Below, piece by piece: positions 45,833 through 56,845 of a stretch of DNA of 64,000 bases. The stretch is from assembly GCA_019055375.1 (NCBI GenBank), contig JAHQIW010004775.1, positions 1-64,000 of the forward strand. The letters are read 5' to 3'. The first letter of the stretch is position 1; every line of letters starts with the position of its first letter. The DNA is from Parelaphostrongylus tenuis (Eukaryota > Nematoda > Chromadorea > Rhabditida > Metastrongylidae). The translations under genes and the position numbers were made by a program. The notes under the pieces are model-generated. The model saw only the letters and a program-made list of their open reading frames with translations, did no database searches and had not been told where the DNA came from.

Positions 45833-46765
45833 GTTATTTCATTTTCAAAATAGCTTTATCACTGCGCTGTAACAGCCAAAAATATAGTTTTGCTCCTTAT
45901 TAAGAAATTTCGCACTGAACAAAGCTTTTTTTCAGACTTACAATGACCATCCGTTAGTTCAAACCCGGCGATTCCAATAATGTATCTGGTTTTTATAAAA
46001 ACAACTGTTTATTACGCTGTAATAGCCAAAAGAAGATGGAGTTTCGCAAATTTGGACCATTTTTGTTTTTGCTCCTTTCTCCAGTATCTTGAGAGAACGC
46101 GCCTTTCCATTTTTTTGAATAATTATCTAGTAGCTGATGTCTCAGAAATTTCAATGGCTTATCTAATTTTCAAAATGACTTTCTTATTACAATGTAACAT
46201 CATAAGCAAAACTGTTTTACTCGTTCAAACATTTCTCGCTGAACAATACTTTCTTCTACACTTATAGTGGCTATTCGATAGCCTAAATCTCAGCGATTTC
46301 AATGACATCGTTAACTTTTAAAAAAAAACTTCTCAGTGCGCTGTAGCAGCTAAAAGAAGGCAAAGCTTCGCGCATTAGCACCAAACCACCGCGCTTTCCT
46401 GGTATGCGGGTAGGATCTCGCAACCCACGGTGCTTTTTCGGTGTCACATCTGCGGAATCAGTCTTATTTTGATTGTTACAGCGTACTAAGAAGTCCTTTG
46501 GGAAAAACTAGATACGTCATTTGAATTGCCGGGATTTAAGCTACTAATGGTCACTGAATATACAAAGGAAAAGCTTTGTTCAGTGGGGAATGTTTGAATG
46601 GGAAATATAATGTCATTTTGCTGCTACAGCGCAATGTGAAGCTATCTTGAAAGTAGAATACATCACTGAGATTCTTTTGATCTGAGCTGTTTGATGACTA
46701 TTCAGGCTTCGAAACTAACCAGAAAGTGCGTTTTTTCCAGGAGGTCAAAATAGGGTGAGACTTTG
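45833..46765. repeat. GCGCTGTAACAGC-type repeat array, partly inverted
   Basis: Diverged units of roughly 150 bp each carry GCGCTGTAACAGCC or a variant (45872, 46013, 46340). From ~46470 the motif appears inverted (TGTTACAGCGTAC, GCTACAGCGCAATG), with a turn near 46400..46450. PLE-1 inserted into the left part; the same family is seen left of it at 42555..42596. The region has no gene. Confidence 0.65.
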
Positions 46766-47132
46766 AAAAACACCATTACTGCGCAAAAAATGGCATATCA
46801 ATATTGTTATAATACACAGAGGTCACTTCACGAGTACCATATAGTAAATTACCAGCTTGTAGAGGACTTTGAAAACAAAGCGAAACTATTTTTATTTGTT
46901 AATTTAAGCAGATAAGTAGTTCATGAGCTGCTACGAATAGCTTTTACAATCTTTTGTAAGACATCAAAGCGCTCATGTAAATTTTGCGATTTTGTTTTAC
47001 AAGCCAATAATGTTAAAGGTCATTCACTTTATCAAACTGATAACTTGTTGATTACTGTGATCCTCCTTTGAGACCTTTTCTTTTTAAAATTGTCGGTGAA
47101 AAGAAAGGACGGCAACAAGAAAAAAAGCTCAC

Positions 47133-47538
47133 CGGTTTGTTTGCTCGATGTGCTCTCATCGTTGTGGCTGTACGCGTCGGCATGTTTCTGGAATCGAGTA
47201 GAAAGATCTGATTGATTACATCGTTTAAGGAATCGTTTCTGGATGTGATTTTTTGGCGTCAGTAATAAACGCAGGCGATTATTAGTGCATTGTTCGCCGG
47301 TATGATAGCGTTCAACAGTGGACGTGATATGAAGGTTCGGTTGTGAGGAACGTATACGGGTATTACGTTTTGATACGGCGACTTTATTCAAACACGATAG
47401 GCTTTTATTGTGTGTCAAGGGTTGTTGACGACGTTCAAACGGTAACAATGATGAGCCGAATGTGAACTTTGTTCTATCGCAATCCAGCAGTAGTGATGTT
47501 GAAATCGTGGTATGAGGTAGGGACAGTCGACGACTCAT
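47133..47538 (-). CDS. Candidate first coding exon (5' exon of a minus-strand gene)
   Basis: An ATG at 47538 opens 135 codons that end at a good donor (ACCG|GTGAGC) at 47133; reading past the donor gives a lysine-rich run. The encoded segment is Ser/Thr/Arg-rich with NKSLSCLNK and SSQPNLHI stretches and no known domain. The sequence just upstream is more GC-rich and contains CCGCCC-like boxes, as at a promoter. It lies on the same strand as the STAC exons and 16 kb upstream of them. A basic serine-rich leader is typical of STAC N termini, so it may be the first exon of that gene, but no intervening C1 exon was found. Confidence 0.45.
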
Positions 47539-50500
47539 TACAACTATGAACGACGATTCTACGATTCAATGAATTCTGCTCGCTCTGGGCGGAGCTGGCG
47601 TTGAAAGCAGGAGAAGCGAGTGAGAGACCCTTAGTTGATAGGCGTTGAGCTTCAATTAGAGAAGGTTCAGTCGGAGCATCGAAAATCAGGAGAGGAATAC
47701 TGGTCTAAATTAGCAGAATAGAGAATCATGTACTGGAAAAATTTGTCTTTCTTCAGAAATGAAGGCAAACAGTTCAAAAATATCCTAGATGTATAGAAGC
47801 TAACGAGAGTGTCACAAAGAAAAGGATATAAATCTTGCGCAAGTTTTGAAAAAGGGCAACTCGCGTGAGAGGGTTACAAAGCTATCAGGAAACTTGAACT
47901 CGCATGATTCTCCGAGTTTCAACGAATTTGCTCACTGGGTATCGTGAATTCTATAATTTACCAGGCTCTTGTTCTAAGTTACTTAAACATTCAAAAGTAT
48001 ACAATCATCGAATATCCAAATATGTTAAACAGATGTAGTATAATAATGGGGACGATCAGCGAAAGGCCAAAATTTACGCTGGAGGTAATTGTGAAATTCA
48101 TTAGTTCCTTAAAGAGTGGGACAGAGAACGATGAAAATTCGAGCGTTTCGTTGAAGACAAACAGTAATGGACGTAGTTGCGCCCACGGTCTATGACGGCT
48201 TTCTAACTCTTGCTACAAAAGCCAAACTCATAAATTTGGTTGTTTACACGTAAATGTTGATGGGAAGGCGAATGTGTTATTGGATGTAGTGCGATGAGAA
48301 GTGATAGAAAGATGTTAATAGAAACGGATAAATACTAAAAATGAAAGGGAATGAAGGAAAAATAGGAAAGAAAGACACTGAGTACGTAAATGGATATTGA
48401 GCCAGCGACAAGTTCTTCTAGCTGCAAACGAACACAACGAAGTTTTATTATCTCAAGGAGGAACTGGTCAAGATGTGTAGCCAAATCCTGGAATTAACAA
48501 GGCGAGAGGAAGGGAGGGTGAGCGAGCCAGACAGGGACAGATGCGCTAACATACATGAATACAACATACCATACATATACAGACAGAAAGGGTGAGAAGT
48601 CAAGAAGAAAGTGAGCCCATCCACTTTTTTTCTATCATAATATCCTTTACACTGGTCTACTCTAAATGCTACCTCAAAGTAAAAAGTGATTTTTCAAAGT
48701 TTATTCGACGCTAAAATGTATTTTTTTTTGTGTTATTCATTAAAATGTCGTAGCGCTTTACAAAATGGATGATTGTATCACACTAAGGAATTTTGTACCT
48801 AAGATATAGTCTCTTTTCAAAGTCGTCCCATTTCATTATGTCGACAAACATGGTTGATTCTTAAGGATTGACACAGCTATTACTTAACAAAAGAAAATGA
48901 GTGCTTTTATGGAGATTCGTCCCGAACAAAACGCTACCCAGACTATCAATTTATCGTTTACAAATACGCTATACTAGAAAAAGAAGTTTTGAAGAAATCG
49001 CAATACAATCGCTGGAAATCCGTTGAGCCGCGACGATGAAGGTTGAAACACGAGCGCTAGGGATCCGCGCCAGCCTATTGTTGCAATTTGGATATCACCA
49101 TTGTCAATGGGTCCTTCAATGATTGAATGTTCAATGAATATGCCAGGTGTTTCTCTTTCTCACATTTCGTGACGTATACTAAGGTCAGCAATGCGGCAGA
49201 ATGATGGAAACTCCGATTAGTTGTGAAATCCCAACTTACTCCTCATGCATTGGTCTTTCGAATTTGAGCAGTACTAAATATGCCGCCAGATTTTTGAAAC
49301 ACTGATTTAGATTCAAACACACATACGCGTAACTTAAATACTTGAGAACATCGCATTGAACATATGTAATTATACAAGTGTCCGCCAAGATGACAAAAAT
49401 CCGTGAATGCTTTCTCGAAGAAAACACTCGCATACTCCATAGCCACCCTCCAGGCTCCTTTTTATAATTCATAGTTCCATTAGTACTGAGTTGAGTTCAT
49501 ATGATTTATTGAGATTTCAATTGCACGAAGATTCTCTTATTAAGCCAAGAGTTTTTTGGGATCTACATGGCACAACGTAGCTGCTCTCTTGACGATATTA
49601 ATATTTCAATCATATAAAATGCATTACATGCGCTTCAGATACTTAAGGTGTGCTCCTGTGAGCTTTTCTTATAAAGATTCAGTCCACATTTTAGTCAAAG
49701 TTTACCAAAATAACAGTAAAGAGGATAATTCACAAAGATCAAATCAATGGAACAGTGAATGACAATCAGATTGGATGGTCAGCAGAGGAAATGCAAGGCT
49801 ATGGCCCTGTACGATTTCAACTGACGAGTTCCTGTAGCTTGGAGAGATAATGACGGTCTATCTAATTCATGTTTCTTGTTTTGATAGGAAATCTCAAGTA
49901 GTTCAGTCGCCTTAGGCATTTGTGTCTTTTGATGTTTCTCACTTTGGCAACAGCGACTGTTAAGCCTAAGCGTCCGGATTGCCTCCAGCAACAACAATGA
50001 AAGAGCTAGATTGGAACACGGCTGAGAGAAAGGCAGAACGGCGGCCTCACTAATGCAGTGAAAAACTTAGTAACTTCTTGAAAGGGTTGCCACAGGTTTA
50101 AAGCCACTTTAGGTCCCATGTTTTGCTCATATATTATCGTCCTTTTAGTCACATTTCACACTGCACAGTGCAAAAATTGATGGAGATAAATGTCTGAGGT
50201 CAATTCTCCGCATTGTTGAACTTTCTTGTTCATGATTACAATATTTGATATAGGTAGAAAAAAAAGAACCCTTTCAAAATATTATTCACTGCTGTTATTC
50301 GATACCCACTTACCTTCCCAATGCCGGCTGCATCCTGTGACTTGATTTTTTTTACTTCAATTTCTTCCGCTATGACAGAACGGAAAAAAGTGTTAACACT
50401 AGAATTGCATACGAAAATCTAGGTGCCAAAGTAAGGGACGAATTCGATGGTTTATGGAAATTTTGAGGCGGACTTTCACCAATAGAGACGTAGTTCGATC

Positions 50501-52499
50501 AGAAATGAACTCATCATACAGCCACGTTTCCATTTACAACTTCGGAATTGAATTCAGTTTCAGTTGAAAATTTTGAGAACTATGAATAGAGCACGATGTA
50601 GAAAATGTGATGAAGCGGAAAGTTCATTTCCGTTAGTCCTCATCACATGTCGATGGTCTGCTACGTTAGTGTTGATTGAATAGAATTCAAACATCCGAAT
50701 GATGGCTTTTCACTATTATGGAAACGCAGCAAAGATACTAAATTGGTGATTTCGGAACGATATTCGCACAAATAATTGATTCTGTAATGAATTATATATG
50801 ATTGTGAGGGTGGGAGATGGAAGGAGGAGAAGATTCTGCAGATCATTTGAAAATTCACGGAACATGGGACAACTTTTTTTGAATGGATTCTTTTTGATAG
50901 CACAGCGTTATCTATAGCACTAGACGTGTTTCCAGCTCATACGACTACGAAACCTTATAGAGACAAGTGCAATAGACCTTAAACTTAAGCTACAGCCGTT
51001 TAAAGAAAACGATGGTTTTAAAAGGTTGTTAAAATAGTTCTGTAGCGGAATCTTTGTTGTATTGATAGATTGCTATACGAAGCTCTTAATTCAGTATTTT
51101 TTTTAGACTAAGGTTCTGAAGCCATCGATTTCTTCGCGAGTCGAGCGTCTGCGGCAGTTCTTTCTTGTGATTAGTGAATATCTATCGTGGCAAGAAGAGA
51201 AATTGGGTAGTACAGAATACAGTACCAATTTAGCAGTCTCAATCAGTACGACTCTTTCGCACAGAACCGTCCTTGTCGCTGAAATAAACTGACCTCATCG
51301 CGCAATTTCCTGTGATGCAAATAGTTTTTGCCCATCCATGACAATCTGCCTTCATGTTGATAATCCATTCCGTAGCAGTCAGAATATGGCTAACGGGTTT
51401 GTAGCAAAGCAATAATTTCAGCTGTCAGTTAGTCACGAAAAACGTTTTATGAGAGCTTCGTGTAAGCTTGTCGGTTAATCAAAATATGTACATATGTGAA
51501 CATCTTTTTAAGACTATTTCCTTGTCAAACATGAGAAATGACGTCACTAAAGTAGCATTTTGATTGGTAACCACACTAAGACGTAATTAGCAGAACGTAA
51601 GCGTATTCTGTGTTTGCTAGCATTTCGTCTTCTTCCTGAAGCTAAGTGCAATTACATCAGCATTCAAAGAAAAATTCCTTGACATGTGTCTACTCTCTTT
51701 CCTTGCGAATACTGTAGACCTATTTAGTAGCTACACAATCCATACGTGGCTACAAAAAAATAGCGTGAGCTCAATTTTCCACTAACAACTTTTTGTAACA
51801 AATGCGATTCATGTAATGACTTAGAGGTGGAAATGACTACCAAACATTTCGAATGGTAGTTTAGTTTTAACGCCTGTCGTCCATTCTTCTCATTTTAAAG
51901 AGAAATCATCTGCATAGATGAACTCCGGTTTGAAGATCTAGAAAACAAGTAGCAGGACTATTTACTAGGAAGCCACCGTTCAATGTGTAATGTTGAGAGT
52001 TCTTACAGGAATAACATTCTGGTCATACTCTATCAACTTCAGTGTCTTTTCAAAGAGCTTCCCAATAGCGGTTTATACTTACGGGAAAACACTCTCATCC
52101 TATTTAGTCGTGAATCTATATGATTCACAACGTAATTGGCAAAATAAACGATAATTGTCCACAAAAGGGATTGGATTCTAATGCTGTCGCGGAAAAGTGA
52201 ACGTTCAACGTTGACTAGTGTCATGCTTCAGACTTCCTTTAACTTCTTAGAATTTAATTCATGCAAATTTGAATAACGATGCGCGAAAGCTTACTAATTA
52301 ATGTACTACTCCGATGTTTTTTTCCCGTCCAGAAAAAGTCCTGAGTGCCAATTTATGTGAGTTCTAAACAGTTGAGATTTCTAGTCAGGTCCTCACTCGA
52401 AATCAAAGCGGGAACACTGCACTCCTTCACCTATAAGTTGGTTTCCTACATTTATTCAATCGGTCGATAGAGAAACATTGAATCGCAGCACCTTTGCAG
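47539..52499. other. Sparse region, possible promoter side of the 47.5-kb exon
   Basis: 47539..47660 is GC-richer (CCGCCCAGAGCGAGC on the minus strand). Apart from the candidate exon at 49240..49413 nothing is identifiable. Frames are short. Confidence 0.3.
49240..49413 (-). CDS. Candidate internal exon, unrecognised helical protein
   Basis: A frame open through 57 codons lies between a possible acceptor (TTTTCTTCGAG) and a strong donor GAGGA|GTAAGT. It reads RIFVILADTCIITYVQCDVL, then KYLSYAYVCLNLNQCFKN. The spacing of Leu/Tyr/Ile suggests helices. A second minus-strand frame is also open here, so the frame choice is uncertain. No partner exon was found. Confidence 0.3.
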
Positions 52500-52890
52500 A
52501 ACGCTCCAAATCAAAAACTACAAATTTTTCAATATGCCAGATAATAATTTTTGAGCCACGCATGTCATGTGGTCTGTTAAGCCAAGAGCAATCGAGTGTA
52601 CAACACTGTGTGTTCGGTGATAATTTCACCGTGTACATAAAGTGTAAAATGTTCGTCGTCGCCTACTCTTTGATATAGGGGACTGAGCGCCCCGAGAGGA
52701 TTGGCTAAAGACGAAGGACAACTGCTCGACTGACGAGACCGTCAAGGTCGAAACACGTGCATCGGGCTCTGTAAGTCAACCTATTTAACAGACTACATGA
52801 CGTGCGTGGCTCAAAAATGATTATCTGGCATTTTGAAATTTGAGCTGTGATCTTAAAAAACGTTCGAAAAGGAAAGTATGATATAAATTT
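52500..52890 (+). mobile_element. MITE-like unit with ~55-110 bp TIRs
   Basis: The left TIR 52527..52582 (GAGCCACGCATGTCATGTGG) is the inverse of the right TIR 52787..52840 (CATGACGTGCGTGGCTC). The core contains AAGCCAAGAGCAATCGAGTG and ACGAGACCGTCAAGG. This is the clearest single unit of the family and defines its ends. Confidence 0.7.
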
Positions 52891-52894
52891 CTCG

Positions 52895-53425
52895 TTTATT
52901 TCGAGTTTTATATCAAGACTACGTTCAAATTTCCATATATCTCATAAATATTATTTGAGCCAACATGTCATGTGGTTCGTTATGGGCTCTTGTGCATCCC
53001 GATACGCGTGTTTCGGCCTTCCAGCCTCGTCGGTCGGGCAGCTCTTCGTCTCTAGCCAATCCTTTCGAGGGGCCCCTACATCCCCTTATAAAGGGGTAGG
53101 TGACAATTTACACAACACAATCGCCGTTAAGTGAGAAATCACAAAATCGGCAAATTTCGACACTAGACCGCTCCTGGCTGGTATCATTGAAATATTACAG
53201 CATTTATCTCGAGTGAATTATTAAGACCACGATTAACATAATTACTACTTGAGCCAACATGTCATGGGGACTATTATGGGCTCTTGTACAGGCAAAGCCA
53301 CGTGTTTCGGTTTTCAAGCCTTGTTGGTCGGGCAGGCTCTTCGTGTTTAGCCAATCTTCTCGGGACTCCTACATCCGCTTATGAAGATGTAGGCGACGAC
53401 GAGCGATCCACGCAGTCCATACACA
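52895..53425 (+). repeat. Two further units of the same family in tandem
   Basis: Units at ~52915..53125 and 53225..53420 both read TTGAGCCAACATGTCATG, TATGGGCTCTTGT, CACGTGTTTCGG (or CGCGTGTTTCGG) and GGTCGGGCAG(G)CTCTTCGT. They are more like each other than like the 52.5-kb unit. Confidence 0.6.
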
Positions 53426-54608
53426 ATCCCAATACAAGATCCCATAACAGACAGCCTAAGCCCATAAAACGATGGCACAAAGTTTTTTTTTACGGAAAAA
53501 TCTTTAGATAAAAACCTAAATGCATTTGATAATACGACGTGCGTAAAGCATAATTTTATTCCCTCTTCCTCAACGCTGTAAAGAGACCTTTTCAAAAAAA
53601 CAAGTACATTTTTCAATCCGCGAATTTGATTTCTCGATTAGTCTGTGATGCTTTTGTGAGAGTTTTTGTTCAGCGAAAATTCTCGCTCAAAAAATTCTTT
53701 CTCGTACGAGAAAAGTAAGTTAAGGTATGACACATAAGTCGATAATAATCAACTCTAGCAGAGTTGTTCAATTTTTTGTGTGAAGTGATAGTAGTCATTC
53801 ATGAGTAATGTACATTACGCTACAAAAGAAACTTTATCGTAAGTTCACTCAGAAGAAGAAGAAGAACGGTGCACTATGCCTATATCGACTAGTCTGCTTC
53901 ATGAACGTTGGGAGTTGGATTCGAAAATGTCATGATTATTGTCAACGGACCAAAGTTTTGATTGTGGCTTTTTCCACAACAAATAGACTTTCTTGATCAC
54001 TAGAGAGTTGAGTAGTTGGAAGCTATGTAGACTTACAGAGCATGAGTTTGCCGCGATGAACGGCATAAAGTCTTATTACGCAGTATTCCATGGAATTTAC
54101 CCATGCTTTGAAATGGATTAACAGATGAAGGCAATATCAGAACATATAAATCTTCCCACGCAAAGATTACGGCCTCAGACGCCAACGAAATCATTGAGAA
54201 CGTTAGTGTCCCTCAACGGATGTAAGTCATAGGTATGCTATTATAATTTCGTGCTCGAGGAGTTTGAGCGCAAATGAATAGAATAAATATGTGTCGTAGG
54301 CAGTATGAGTAGAATTGATCCAAGTTAAGTAGTATACTTTTAAAATGTTTACAATCAAATCCGAGTATTTATTATTCCAGTAGGTCTAGTACGATCTGGA
54401 AAGTGATGATAAAGTTAAATCCTACCATTGGTATCGTACCATAGGAATTGTAGTGAGTACTTGTCAGGAGTTATGTATTAGTACAGCTAAGCGCTGCTCC
54501 TTATGAGACTGAGACTTTTTAATCGGAGAAAGCTTCTTTCGCAGAACATTCAGTGGTGTTTGCAAGCTTAAATCAGTGCGATTTGATTACTGTGTTTAGG
54601 GTATTTTT

Positions 54609-55480
54609 CGGTTATGAGGATACAAATGAGTATTCGACCTCATTTGCTGTAGAAGATTTTTTCACAGAGTGTTAGCAATTATTCGAAAGCTATAATCTCT
54701 GATTGAAGCCGTACGTAGTCGGTTTTTCATGATACTACGCTGCAAACTCCATGAAATTTATTTTACACAACCACATGTTCTTTTGGTTATCTCAATTATA
54801 TTTCCCTGGACAAATTTTTTTTACTAAAAGTGGTACCACTCTCTATTAGTATAAGTCTCGAAGAATTCAAAAATGGGTTAGTCCTCTTGAAAAAGCTCTT
54901 TTAATAGCATTGTAGGAAAAAGAAAACATTTGTATGTTGCACCTCGCCGGACAGAGCTCTTTCCTCAGACTATTTGTAGCCAGTCGATATCTAAGCTTTG
55001 ATGATTCCAGCGCTGTGCTTGATATCTGGAAAGACCGTTTTACTGTAGCGTAGCAGGAAAAATAAGATCAAGAATTACATATTCGGCGGCTTGTTTACAG
55101 GCTAGTCTACGGCCGGAGGGTCGATCGATCGATGATCTGACGAATGAGACATATGAGGTGCAACTGTTATTCGATTGGGATTTCTTTCCAGGCTTCAAAG
55201 GAAAACTCATATAAGACGATTGAATAAGATACTACGAAAAAACTTAACACTTTCGTATGCTTTTCGTGGTTCCAACGAATTATATGCGTGATAAAAATGA
55301 AGGAGCGAAATCGATGCAAAAATAATCTTATTTTGGACTCTACAGCAATATAAAGGGGGTTTTTTTCAAAATGACCACGTGCGACTAAAAGATTCGAGCT
55401 TTTGAAGATTGCTAACAACTCCTAAGAAAAATTCTTGTACAGCGAATGAGGTCGGATATTCATTTGTTCCCTTATAACCG
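54609..55480. mobile_element. Foldback family copy, ~870 bp
   Basis: The left end is CGGTTATGAGGATACAAATG and the right end is the inverted form, CATTTGTTCCCTTATAACCG. Both are followed inward by the ...CTCATTTGCTGTAGAAG / CTTGTACAGCGAATGAGG pair and by TTAGCAATTATTCGAAAGCT. No matching TSD was evident, so the boundaries may be off by a few bases. No ORF of note. Confidence 0.65.
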
Positions 55481-55499
55481 GAAATATCTGCCTAGTTCC

Positions 55500-56490
55500 T
55501 AAAAGACCTTCTTAGTGCGTTGTGGTAGCAAAGATAAAATTCCGTCTTATACTGGATTTGTTGTTCGCTCGGCTAAGATCTGTGAACAACTTTTAGCAAG
55601 CATTTAGTATTTGTTTCATGACATAAGAATTGTTTGATAGCCAAACTGAATTTGGGCTTCGAAGAGATCATCATAAGGTACTATGAAAGTGAGAAGAATA
55701 TGACGTTTCACCCTCACGATTTTCTTTGCACAGAAGAAATAGATATGTATAATGAGCACGGAGGAGTGTAGAGAAAATCGTAGCATATAAGAATACAAAA
55801 AATCCAAAAAATTTTTCGAAACGGAGAAAAACTTGATTAGATGACAAAAATCGTGCTCTCTCGGATCGCACGGCCCACGACGATTCCAACTGCTGCCCGA
55901 AAGGCGCACTCTATTATTTAATCAAACATTTTTTCGCCACTTTAGAAAAAGTTTCAAGTCTCATATAATTGTAGAACAAACTTTGTACTATATTCATAAA
56001 ATTTAGCTTCTAATTTCCATACTATGATACCAAGTAAGCACACTATGAAATTTGAGCAACGAGTTAACTACTTCGAGTGGGAAACGCAATCTCTTTTTCG
56101 CTCTTCAAAGATTTCTGATATCATAAGAATACTAGACATTGAGTGAAAAGCTAAGCACAGATCGTGTCCGATCAGAAATGCGCACCGAGAGTGGAATGTA
56201 GTTTTACTTCGTTGTTGCTCAAAAAAACCTCAAAATTGCTGTTCTTCGACTATAGGACGACAATCAGAACTTCAGTCAAAAATTTTGTATCCAGTGAAGA
56301 TGCCAAGTAAACACCAATGCTCAACAAAGCTCACCAAATAGTTCAAAGGCAAAACGTAACTCCTTTTAGCTGCCACTGTGCAATAACAGAACCTTCACAG
56401 AAACCAAGCCCAATGTTAGAATCTTAGTCTTTTCAGCTAAAGAATGGCTACTAAAGATTTAGTGAAGTATCTATCTGTGCCCGAAGAGAA
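55500..56490. repeat. Degenerate copies of the GCTGTAACAGC / foldback repeats
   Basis: Recurrent fragments: CTTAGTGCGTTGTGGTAGC (55511), TTCGCTCTTCAAAG, and the GCCACTGTGCAATAACAG stretch at 56370. The units are too decayed to bound. No gene was seen; the two overlapping minus-strand frames at 55616..55909 have no recognisable content. Confidence 0.4.
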
Positions 56491-56671
56491 AATGGCGAAG
56501 GCGTCAGTGCAACATAAAGTGTACTTTTGATCACGAAAGGATTAAGTCAGCACATTGTAAGTGTTGACGTTTGAATAAGTAAAAAAATCGAAGGCACTCA
56601 ATAGATCAAGGATTGTATCGCCTAATAATAGATTATCACTGATTACAATGAAAGAAGTAGTAATTTTTTTA

Positions 56672-56845
56672 GAAGGGGTGAGCGCAGTGGTTAGTGATGC
56701 GGTGTGTCGAGGTGATCAGCAAGGTGTTAGTTTGATCCTTCCCCTCCCTTCTCCTCTTCCTAAACTCTCTTGCGATCAGTCAGCTGAACTCCAGAATCGC
56801 TTTAGATCGGCTACCTCAAAGACTGCAAGGAGCACGTCCTGACCA
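56672..56845 (+). repeat. Second tRNA-like SINE (different family), weak
   Basis: GTGAGCGCAGTGGTTAGTGATGC contains an A-box-like GCGCAGTGGTTAG, and GTGTTAGTTTGATCC is B-box-like. The body is unlike the main SINE. Only one copy was noticed in the window. Confidence 0.4.
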
